A DNA stretch of 64,000 nucleotides from Arbacia lixula (lineage: Eukaryota > Echinodermata > Echinoidea > Arbacioida > Arbaciidae), in NCBI GenBank assembly GCA_963669155.1, contig OZ022583.1, positions 17,602,805 through 17,666,804 on the forward strand. The letters are read 5' to 3'. The translations under genes were made by a program, and so were the position numbers. Of this stretch, positions 22,255 to 32,513 are shown in pieces; positions within the stretch are counted from its first letter, which is position 1, and each line of letters begins with the position of its first letter. The notes beneath the pieces were generated by a model. The model was not told where the DNA came from. It worked only from the letters and a program-made list of their open reading frames with translations, and searched no databases.

Positions 22255-23140
22255 ATAGAGATGCTCATGAATATTCATGCATATATTTACGTGTCCTAAT
22301 TTTGTACTTTTAAATAGATAACCTCCACCTAACCAGATAAAAGGAATTTTACCAAGTAATGATTTCAAGTTTAAACGTAAAATAGTGAATGTCACCTACT
22401 TAAGTGAAGACAATAATGATAACAACAACAAAAATGATCTTCTTAAATGTAAGTTAGAGTAACCAATATCTTATGAACCTTATAACCGTACTGCTATATA
22501 TATGAAAGTCTGTGAAAGATAGAGTAGGAATTAGGATAGGTATAGGATAGGATAGGAATAAATATAGGATAGGATAGGGTTAGGTTAAAACGATAAGGAA
22601 ATATGCCATAATTCGGATTATCATATACTAAATTTAAATTGATGTTTCATCATTATTTTTAATTTTGATTCCTATTGGTCTCCTGATGGCTCCAGTAGGT
22701 ATTCTACTAGTTTCTACTGGTATTCTGATGGATCCAGGAGAAATTGCTACTGGTTTCTACTGGCACACTACTGGTATTTTTCTAATGGTTTCTACTCGAA
22801 ATCATTTCACTTTCCATATTCAAACCAGTAGAAAAATTCCAATAGAAACCAGTAGGAAGCTCTATTGGATCCAGTAGAGATTCCTACTGGTTTCTACTGG
22901 TCTTCTATTGGATCCAGTAGAGATTCCTACTGGTTTCTACTGGTATTCTACTGGTCTTCTATTGGTCTTGTATTGGATCCAGTAGAGATTTCTACTGGTT
23001 TTTACTGGTATTCTACTGGTATTTTTCTAATGGTTTCTACTGGAAATTATTTCACTTTCCATATTCAAACCAGTAGAAAATTTCCAGTAGAAACTAGTAG
23101 AGATTCTAATGGTTTTTCTCTACTGGTTTCTACTGGTTTT
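22255..23140. repeat. Minisatellite spacer and opposite-strand block
   Basis: 22258-22600 is the counterpart of 880-1250. 22665-23140 consists of TTCCTACTGGTTTCTACTGG-type words, the complementary-strand form of the minisatellite, with repeated TTTCACTTTCCATATTCAAA. Confidence 0.85.
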
Positions 23141-23362
23141 TCGTCCTGGGTTTTATGTTATGCATGTATATATACATATGTAGTTTTATAAACTCAATAG
23201 TAAAGTGAAAACATAATACCATACAATTCAATTTTAATTGTCACCTTCATCACTGTCACCATCCACAGACTCTTCCCGCACATTGAAAAAACATGTATCT
23301 TAGTATGCTGGACATCCTCATCCTGAGCATGCAACATACATGTACCATGGTGAGATACCATG

Positions 23363-23569
23363 CAGGGCCGTCGCCAGGGGGGGGTGCGGAGGGTGCGAAC
23401 GCACCCACCTTCAGAACCATAAAAAAAAAAACACAAGAACATCAAAAAGAAACAAAACCGGAGGGGGGGGGGAGGGTGGTAGGGAACCGACAAGCTATAT
23501 AACTGCATGAAATTGAGTTAATCATGGGCGGAAAACCCGGGGGAACAAAAATTGTTAGGAAAACGTCAT

Positions 23570-23623
<54 letters not shown>

Positions 23624-23746
23624 ACTGAGAGCATTTTCAGAGACTGGGCGGGATAAAAAAAAAAATGTGTTTTTGTGTTTTTGTTTTTGTTTTTTCATAA
23701 AAAGCACCCCCCCCCCCCCCCTAGAAAAAAGCTGGTGTCGGCCCTG
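23363..23746. mobile_element. CAGGGCCG TIR element with 5-bp target duplication
   Basis: Starts CAGGGCCGTCGCCAGGGG and ends CTAGAAAAAAGCTGGTGTCG then GCCCTG; the ends are inverted. It is flanked by CCATG at 23358-23362 and 23747-23751. The interior is mostly homopolymer, including a C-run of roughly 50 bp (23572-23623). Confidence 0.7.
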
Positions 23747-23879
23747 CCATGACAATGGCCTAAGACCAACATCCAAAACCAGTTGAAAAGAAAACAAACA
23801 GATAACGAGATACATTCGCCAAGGCGACAAGAAAGCACAAGAGATGAAAGTGCCTCACATCATCTTGGTATCGCTTTGT

Positions 23880-24830
23880 ATGTGCTTAGGATATCAATTT
23901 TATTTTTGCCGCCATGGTGTTGTCATAGAAACAGTAATTTGAGGTATGACAATTATCACTTAGAAATGATTCGATCATGATTACTACCATTCTGGCATAC
24001 AAATATTCATAACACCATAAACTAGGATTAGGTTTTAGGCAATGTATTTACATATATTTGAATAGTTTCCTAACAAAATTGCCTTTTTGGTTCATATCGT
24101 TTCCATGGCAACTACTATTTTTAGGTATCATCGTGATCTGTTATAACTTAAATTCCAATCTTAATCAACTGGGCACCTTAATAAATGTATACTCGAACAC
24201 TAATTTTGTGCTTTTAGGACGCCATATGATAAATATATGGTAATTTCATATAGTTCTGTAATTTTACTATTTCTGTCACTATGGTGTCGTCATAGCAACG
24301 GTGCTCTTATGCATGACTATTCGCACTTAAAAATACCTCAGTCTTCATTGATCATGAGTCTGATATCTTAATATTTACAATTTTAAAAGCGGGGATTTGG
24401 CTTTGGGTTGCCTATTAAAATATATTTGAATTGTTAACTAAAAATGCCCTTTTCTGATCGTTTCCATGGCAATACCAATTTTTTACGCATGATCTTGTCA
24501 TTAAATGGCTTAGATTCCTATCAGAATCAACTGGGCAACCTGTGAAATGTATACTTAGACACAAATTTTGTTTTTTTATGTTACTATTTAAGAAATATAT
24601 GGCAATTTTGTAACTTCCACAAATTCCAAAATTTCACTGACATGTTACCATGGCAACAGCCCTGGAGGCCACACCCACCACCAGCGCAGTGGCAAACAGG
24701 CAGATTCTGACAGCTGAGGGTCCTGCCTAACATAAAAACATGGTTTGAAATTGTGGCTAAGGGGAGGGACCTTTTCGGTTTCTGGCCCATGGCCTATTAG
24801 GGCAGATTTAAAAAAAAAACACTTGGGGAA
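23880..24830 (-). repeat. X-box-like palindrome array, copy 2 (inverted)
   Basis: Reverse-orientation counterpart of 19222-20560. Palindromes at 23919, 24099, 24286, 24460 and 24644 are spaced 174-187 bp. The leader (GGCAGATTCTGACAGCTGAG, CCACACCCACCACCAG) lies at 24660-24725, mirroring 19310-19375. Confidence 0.9.
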
Positions 24831-25254
24831 GTCGTAAATTACCGATCCTACATAATAATGTTCTCCATGTATTAATATGCACTTCATTATCACTGCATAG
24901 GTGGTAACACACAATCAACCCAAAACAGATTAAGTTAAATAAAAATTAATATTGTCTATGTAAGTTTTTTGATCTTGCATGATTTTTGACATGTCAATTA
25001 CTTGTGAATGCTTTCAGTGGCGTAGACAGACCTGTTCGTACACCTGGGGGGGGGGGGGGATGACTGGGCTGCCAGCAATCAAGAGGGCGCGAAAGCGCCC
25101 GAGCGAGGGAGCGAAGCGACCGAGCCGGGGGATGGTGTGGGAGGGGGGTGTCCCCCCCTCCCACGGTAGGGAGCTTTTGCAATTTTGAACGTGAAATCGT
25201 GCAATCTGATGCATACTTAATGAGGTAAAATAACCACACAAGCGTTCACGCACA

Positions 25255-25297
<43 letters not shown>

Positions 25298-25534
25298 TGT
25301 ACTACCCTTAAATGGACAGTCATAGTTTCGACAAGATCTACACACCGTGGCATACGAGTACGGAATGGACTATTATTTTGCAGGGAGGGTTCGTAATGGA
25401 TCCAGGGGTAGTTTGGGTACCATTTGGCTTGAAGCAGAATTTTCTGCGGTTTAGTTTCTAGTACGGGAGCAAGAAGTTGGGGTGATTGGGGCTAACCAAG
25501 TCGTTAAAACCGGCATCAGTTTCATCATCATCTT

Positions 25535-26950
25535 TCACCCTCAACGGCACTTTCTTCTGGTTGCACTTCCGTAAGAACAGCCTTTCTCCGACATTATCCG
25601 ATTTTGATGTAGACGGCTGTTCGCCATCATGTTCTTCTTTCTCGTTATGCTTGAAAAAGAAGTAATCTTTGATGTTTTCAACTTCTTATTATGAGCCATC
25701 CTAGAACCCGAAAATCAATTCACGTTGTGAATTTTGTAAGGGACACACTCATATATAGTTTCCCCTTAAAAAGTTAAGGAAGACAAGGCCTCCGAGGACT
25801 CGCTACAAAAAAAGCACCCCCCCCCCCCCCAAGCAAAATAGCATAACTTTTTATCGAAGAGGTTTTGGGCAAAAATGATTTGCAGGATTGTTCTTCACCT
25901 CATTGACTAACTTTGTGTGAAAATCGACATTAATCCAAATAGTCCATAGCATGGAGTGGGCAAATTTTAAAGGCAAAAAATATAGACTTTTTCAAAAGTC
26001 ACAAGGGTAATTGTTTATGCGATTTAACAGTACATTTTGGCATTTCTTTATTTTCTGCCGATCTTTAAAGTTATTCACTCAACCATGACACGGAAATGAC
26101 TTCCCACATGTTTACCATTAAAAAGGTACATCCGTTCCATCTTTGTTTAANNNNNNNNNNNNNNNNNNNNNNNNNNNNNNNNNNNNNNNNNNNNNNNNNN
26201 NNNNNNNNNNNNNNNNNNNNNNNNNNNNNNNNNNNNNNNNNNNNNNNNNNNNNNNNNNNNNNNNNNNNNNNNNNNNNNNNNNNNNNNNNNNNNNNNNNNN
26301 NNNNNNNNNNNNNNNNNNNNNNNNNNNNNNNNNNNNNNNNNNNNNNNNNNTCACCCTCAACGGCACTTTCTTCTGGTTGCACTTCCGTAAGAACAGGCCT
26401 TTCTCCGACATTATCCGATTTTGATGTAGACGGCTGTTCGCCATCATGTTCTTCTTTCTCGTTATGCTTGAAAAAGAAGTAATCTTTGATGTTTTCAACT
26501 TCTTATTATGAGCCATCCTAGAACCCGAAAATCAATTCACGTTGTGAATTTTGTAAGGGACACACTCATATATAGTTTCCCCTTAAAAAGTTAAGGAAGA
26601 CAAGGCCTCCGAGGACTCGCTACAAAAAAAGCACCCCCCCCCCCCAAGCAAAATAGCATAACTTTTTATCGAAGCGGTTTTGGGAAAAATGATTTGCAGG
26701 ATTGTTCCTTAACTCATTGACTAACCTCTGTGTGAAAATGACATTAATCCAATTAGTCATGCATGAGTGGGCAAATTTTAAAGGCAAAAAATATAGATTT
26801 TTCAAAAGTCACAAGGGTAATTGTTTATGCCGATTTAACAGTACATTTTGGCATTTCTTTATTTTCTGCGATTTTTAAAGTATATTCACTCAACCATGAC
26901 ACGGAAATGACTTCCAATGTTTACATAAAAGGTCATGTTACATCTTTGTC
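25535..26950. other. Gap-flanking direct duplication (probable assembly artefact)
   Basis: The segment starting TCACCCTCAACGGCACTTTC occurs at 25535 and again at 26351, the first base after 200 Ns (26151-26350). About 600 bp repeat at an offset of about 816. The first copy carries many single-base insertions or losses that increase toward the gap, as at a low-quality contig end. Confidence 0.85.
26151..26350. other. Assembly gap (200 N)
   Basis: Run of 200 undetermined bases inside hAT-like copy 1. Confidence 1.
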
Positions 26951-28070
26951 AAAATTTCCAGTTGTATTTTTTCACAAAAATAAATGGTTTTTAAAAGTTT
27001 CAAACTCAAGATGGAGGAGTATTTTTTAAATGGTTTAAATGTCGGGATAGGTGTATCGAGAGATGGATGATAAACAATGAAAGGACAGAGATGGAATTCA
27101 TCAAAAATTCATATGACAGAAACCCCAAATTACCCTTGTGACTTTTGAAAAGTTACATTTTTGCCTCTTAAATTTGCCCACTCACCCATGACTTATTGGA
27201 TATTTGGATTAATGTGATTTTCACACAAAAGTTAGTCAATAAGGTGAAAAACAATCCTGCCAAATTATTTTGCCCAAAACCTCTTTGATAAAAAGTAATG
27301 CTATTTTGCTTAGTGAGGACAAACCACAAGATAACCACAAAATACTTAAGATTTTCTCTTTTTACCGTCTGAATTGGCTTTCACTGTGTGAATGCGGCTA
27401 ATACCAATAAACACGATTACAATAATGATGAGGATTAATATCATCATCATGATAATTATCATTATTAATATTATAATTGTTATCATTATTATTTTTACTA
27501 TTATTATCATCATTATGAATTATCAAGTAAGCAAATATCATTCCCTCAAACCTGGGGGGGGGGGGGGGGGGGGGGGGATGATTGTACATGCATCCCCGTC
27601 ACCCCCCCCCCCCCCCCCCTCCCCCCGTTGTCTATGCCCCTGAATGTTTTCATGGGATATTAAACATGAAAATTAAGAAATATCCCACAAAAATTCTCTG
27701 ACCTTTTTTTTTGGTATTACGTTATACATGTATTTTGGTAAATAGCACCCCCACGTGGTGACGAGAGTTTGAGAAGGGGCCACAATCCTTGAAGCACGAA
27801 GAGACAAAAATAAATTGCGCTTTTTAGGGTTAAAGAGTCTGTTCCTACATTACATTATTATTATTATCATCATTATTATCATTATTAATATTACTATTAT
27901 TATTACTATGATGATGATGCCGTGCGGACGACGGAAAAGAGAAAAGTAATGAGCAAGTATTAGTTAGAACACTATATAGGTAATTACATAAGAAGAAATG
28001 ATCATGATCAGTGCAGTGCCTTGTGTGTATGAGAATGTGGATACATGCTAGTCTCACTAGCTGCCAGACC

Positions 28071-28355
28071 ATATTCTTGAATCAACTGCCAAAATCAGAC
28101 ATGGGTCTGAAACTAAGACTACATACACCCATGTGACATGTGTATTAGGAAAGCGTCGACAATATTCTTGAATCAACAGCCAAAATCAGACGTGGGTCTG
28201 AAACTCAGACTACATGCACCTATGTTAGTATTGGGAAAGCGTAGACTATATTTTTGAATCAACAGCCAAAATTAGAGGTTGGTCTGAAGTTCAGACTACA
28301 TACACACATGTGTGTATTGGGAAAGCGTAGACAATATTCTTGAATCAACAGCCAA
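28071..28355 (+). repeat. 86-91-bp tandem repeat, array 2 (left part)
   Basis: Units begin ATATTCTTGA at 28071, 28162, 28248 and 28334 with CAGACGTGGGTCTGAAACTC and TTGGGAAAGCGTAGAC. The fourth unit is cut after CAACAGCCAA and resumes at 34658. Confidence 0.9.
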
Positions 28356-29389
28356 GGGCCCCGTAACATAAAAGTCTACGATTGATTGTACGATCGATTG
28401 ATTGATCGCAGAACCACTAAATCAATCGTACAATTGATATCAATCGTAGAACCATAACATAAAGGGGCTACGATTGATATCGATCGTAGAAATCAATCGT
28501 AGAACCCCGAATCAATCGTACGATTGATATCAGTTGTAGAACCGTAACATAAAGAAAGCTACGATTGATATCAATCGTAGAAATCGATTGTAGACCCCTG
28601 AATCGATCGTAGACTCTATGATTGATTACTTATCCATCGTAGAGCCACTAAACATTCACCTTGGCAGCTGTAAGTGTAATATTAGAGGAGAAAGAGGTTG
28701 AAGGATTGCAAGTACGAAGACAGAGGCGAGTATACAGGGATAGGATGAATCCTTTAATAAATTTTCGCACAAGGACATCCATAGAATAAACATGATACAT
28801 GTATCAGTTAACATGAGGTGGACTGCAGGCTATTGGAGCCATTGGGCCTACAACAAGTACAACATATAAAATAATCATAATATATGTAGGCCTATATGTC
28901 ATACATTGTACTTACAGCGATAAAGCAATTCATACAATTATCACACACATTGGTCCAATATCTGATAAAAAATTAAAACAAATAAAATAAAGAATAGGCA
29001 AAATACATGTATGTACGTTCATAATAGAACAATTAACATATGTTACATCTAAACTGAGTCTACAGCCAGCATATATAAGTTAGATATTTCTCATAGCTTT
29101 TCTCTTACAGTCAATTGCATGCACCTTAATAACAAGCCTTAATACAATGACAATTTGGTATAACTGACTGAATAAAGTAAAAAATTATTACAGTATTATA
29201 TTATATCTAACTGCATTAAGAAGATGCAGTGGCATCTGCCATATTTACGATCAAATATTCAAATTTCCAGACCAAGGAGACAGCCTCGGTTCTTTTTGAG
29301 CCATTTGTTGACTTTATCTATGATGGACCATGTATTACAATGGGATCTGGCAATTGTCACTTTCTCCTTGATCAATGTCTTACATTCAG

Positions 29390-29569
29390 TCTTGTGTGAT
29401 TTATGTAAGCTATGTACTCTACAACCTTGTCCAGCTGTATGGAGAGCACCATGAGGGGACTGACGAAGCAGTAATGAACAATGATGAAGATGGACAAGAG
29501 CAGAGAGCAGTGCTGGAAACAGACATCAATGTGCTGCAAGGGAGAATGTTACTGCTGTACAGTATTTGA
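29390..29569 (+). pseudogene. Possible Harbinger-type nuclease C-terminal relic
   Basis: The frame reads LYNLVQLYGEHHEGTDEAVM then NNDEDGQEQRAVL and stops after LLLYSI. The LxNLxxLxGE pattern followed by an acidic stretch recalls the C-terminal CVLHNICxxxGE segment of DDE transposases of the HARBI1 type. The catalytic part was not recognised. Weak; it could be chance. Confidence 0.25.
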
Positions 29570-29759
29570 ATGATGAACTTTTTCATATAAATTTCATGCT
29601 CACACAGGACTTCCACTTGTATTAGCACATACGTCCACTGTTCATTTTCCATTGGACGTAAATTTAAACGTAAAAACAAGTCACACTGAGGGAGCACTTT
29701 ATATATATTTTAAAACTACTTCCGCGGTCAAACAGAAAGCTGTATCTGTCGATGATTGA

Positions 29760-31000
29760 AATATTTCAAACTAGACTGCCACGCAGTCAATAAATGTGCC
29801 TCCGCCTCTTTGCTAGCTCTATCTAGATTTCTTCTCAGGAAATGTGTATATTTGGTGGCCAATGACCATTGAATTCCTATGTGAAATGAAAATATCATAT
29901 TCTGTATTTCCATGTTTAGCCAAGTTTGGCAATGTTCATTGACCTTTGACCTCTGACCTTTCAGGAATTTCACCAAAAATGTCACCAGTCTATCCCCAAG
30001 AAGTGATCCATCTGTGTACCATGTTTAATAAGAATTGCATCCTTGGATCTGGATTTAATGTGAAAAAAGTCAATTGGGGGCAATTTCTCACAAAGTCCAT
30101 CGACCTTTGACTTTGACCTCAATCAGATTTAACCCCAATTTTACACACTTCATCAGTTTCATGCAGTACCCATATCTACCAAGTTTGAAGCAAATCTGGT
30201 TAACGGCTCTAAAGATATTGCCTAAACGGATTCGGGACGGATGGACAAACTTATGTACAAACGGATGGACAACCTAAAAACATAATGCCTCCAGCCACTT
30301 TACAGCTCTTGTCTGTACTCCTGTGCATTTTGGGGTGCCGTTGAGGTTGGGATGTCAGCGATTTGCATCTAGGGGTGTTGTAGGTGGAGCGTCTTCATCA
30401 TTTCGTGGAGGGGTACGATGGCTTCACAATCGTCTGGAAGGAAGTGATGTCTTCATCCATCTCTGGATAATTATAGATATAAAACAGACTAAGTTAATTT
30501 GTATTGCAATTGAAAGTATTGGGGAAATTTAACATTTTGGCCATATTTGATGATTTTGGAAAAGGTAAGTGACCTTTATCCTCTGACTTGACTTTGTACA
30601 ACTTTGTACAACATACAGTTGAAATTGATCATTGAACTTCGAGTTATCGCAAAAAGTATGTTGAGCCAATTTCAGCCAATTTTATTCATTGACCTCTTGC
30701 CTCACCACTCTATCTCCGTGAATTAATACACCTTGTAATAAGTTTGATTGAATTGATTTATATATATTTTCAGAAAGATAACATTATGGTAAATTTTGAC
30801 AATACATGTATTTGATTGGTGTTAGTCTCCCTTGATCTTAAAGAGATTTTACCCCCAAAAAATCACAAGCCTCCACATTGTGATCTATCTCTGCTATGTT
30901 TGATGGGACTTGGAAAATAAGATGTGTATTTATTTGCAAAAAAATTTTTTTTAGGCAATTGTTGTGAAAGGTCATCGACCTTTGACCTCTGTCCGATATG
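29760..31000. repeat. TGACCTTTGACCT-rich repeat
   Basis: Several degenerate units combining TGACCTTTGACCTCTGACC-type words (29940, 30100, 30570, 30695, 30976), AAGTTTGAAGCAAATCTGG-type text, GGACGGATGGACAAAC and CATAATGCCTCC. This style of repeat is widespread in marine animals (general knowledge). It lies within the 6.3-kb element interval. Confidence 0.6.
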
Positions 31001-31935
31001 ACCCCACTGTTACAGTTTATTGGTTCATGAAATACATACCATGTTTGAAATACATGTATATGAGGTATACCAATTAATGCACACATTGTTACCCTACCTG
31101 GAATAATAAAGGTATGTTTCTTTTAAGTTTTAAATTTGTGACATCACATGTGAGATGCTCTCTCATGCTTAACTTGCTTAACTTCTTAGAAACAATACTA
31201 TTTGTAACAGATGATTTGTTGATGTCAGTGGTTTCTTTGGAGAAAAAAAAAATACATTTGTATTTCATTTTGTGTATTTCTTGCCTTCATAAGTAATACT
31301 TTAACCCAAATTAGAAAAATATATCATAGCATATGCATTGAATTAGAGGAACACTGTTTGTTTTTTCTTGAATACACTGTATTACCTGTGAGTCTATGCA
31401 ACTTTGATTACTGCCATTATGTGTCGTCGCCTCGTTGGACCCAACAATTTCCTGTGTGGACTACAGCGACATGGCCTCCAGTGCGCCTCCAGAGCTGGCC
31501 TCAACTTAGGTTCTGGTCCTCCAGCTATTTAAAAGAAATGCAAAGAAAGAGACAGGATACGACAGAAAGAGAAAGAGAGAGAGGTGGCACAATTAAACAA
31601 TAAACAATACATGTAAATGAAATATATTTTTGTGAAAAACAACATTTTGACAAATTTGCACTAGGTACATGTAAATGATTGAAACTATAAATGTACAGTG
31701 TTCCTGTTTTCTACTTTGTTTAAACCTACACCTACAAAATTGTGCTATGCATCAAACAAAGCAAATGCTTGAAAAAAATATCTACAATTAAACAGCATCA
31801 TTCTCTAACTGTGCAATGCTGTTTAGAATACATGTTTCCTGCATTAGAAAATTAAAACAATATATAACAAAGCAAAGAATAAGCAACTTTTCTAATTGTT
31901 TACTGTCAGTAAAGCTTGATACATGTATTACAAAC

Positions 31936-32006
31936 CTGTTGTTTTTCACAAGAGTGCAGAGCATGATCGTCTCCTCCTCTGTCCACCTTGGGTTTCTTGC
32001 TCCTGG
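31936..32006 (-). pseudogene. Possible Myb/SANT-like exon of a Harbinger element
   Basis: On the minus strand, acceptor TTTATAAAG and donor AG|GTTTGT bracket a frame reading PGARNPRWTEEETIMLCTLV then KNN. The RxxxWTxEE...LxxLVxxN pattern is typical of the Myb/SANT-like DNA-binding domain encoded by PIF/Harbinger transposons and derived host genes. No intact continuation was found. A GGPEPKLRPALE fragment near 31510 (minus) may be a later piece. Confidence 0.4.
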
Positions 32007-32450
32007 CTTTATAAACGAGACAAGAAAGTAAAGAAAAAAATCACAATCCTGAAAATACGTATGGGAAATGTTAGCTCCAACATTAAAGAAAAACACATTA
32101 TCCTTGACAAAGCCAAAAAGTACACCTTGATTGTTTAGGGTTGTGGGATGGAAATGTTTTTTTCCCCAGTCACAAATAAAACTTCTGTGGAACCCTCAGA
32201 GAATTAGGGAAAAACTTAAAAGTGCATATATGAATGAATTGAAATCTCCACTGCATGTTAAATAGTACTACGATATTTACTGGTAAAATATTGTTTTCAT
32301 TTCTGTTGTTTATCTTAACACCAACCTCCAAACAATAGGCTAATGCTGTCGATTTTGAAAACTTTCATCATTTAAGCCTGGAGTCTACCAAGATAGGAGA
32401 TTAGGATGTGTATAAACAAAAATATTTAATAACAAATTGTCTCCACTTAC

Positions 32451-32513
32451 CAAGTTACCATGCTGAATGGTTTCAACTCTAGCCTCTAGCGTACGATCAG
32501 GAACTGGAACATA
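32451..32513 (-). CDS. Candidate 63-bp exon inside the 6.3-kb element
   Basis: Minus-strand acceptor ATATCCATACAG and perfect donor TTG|GTAAGT enclose 21 open codons (YVPVPDRTLEARVETIQHGN L). No family recognised. It lies upstream, in minus orientation, of the Myb-like exon, so it may belong to the same gene. Confidence 0.25.

Larger units (their letters stand above)
25015..27642 (-). mobile_element. hAT-like non-autonomous element, copy 1
   Basis: Ends CAGTGGCGTAGACAGACC and (complement) CAGGGGCATAGACAACGGGG, flanked by AATGCTTT (25007-25014) and AATGTTTT (27643-27650), an 8-bp near-perfect target duplication as in hAT transposons. Same content as 60395-62355, inverted. Contains (CA)n at 25250-25295, a 200-N gap and a repeated segment. 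Confidence 0.85.

Noticed and set aside
21407-23191. Frames with repeated STGFYW-like peptides
   Set aside because: They are translations of the ACTGGTTTCTACTGG minisatellite, whose frame is not maintained.
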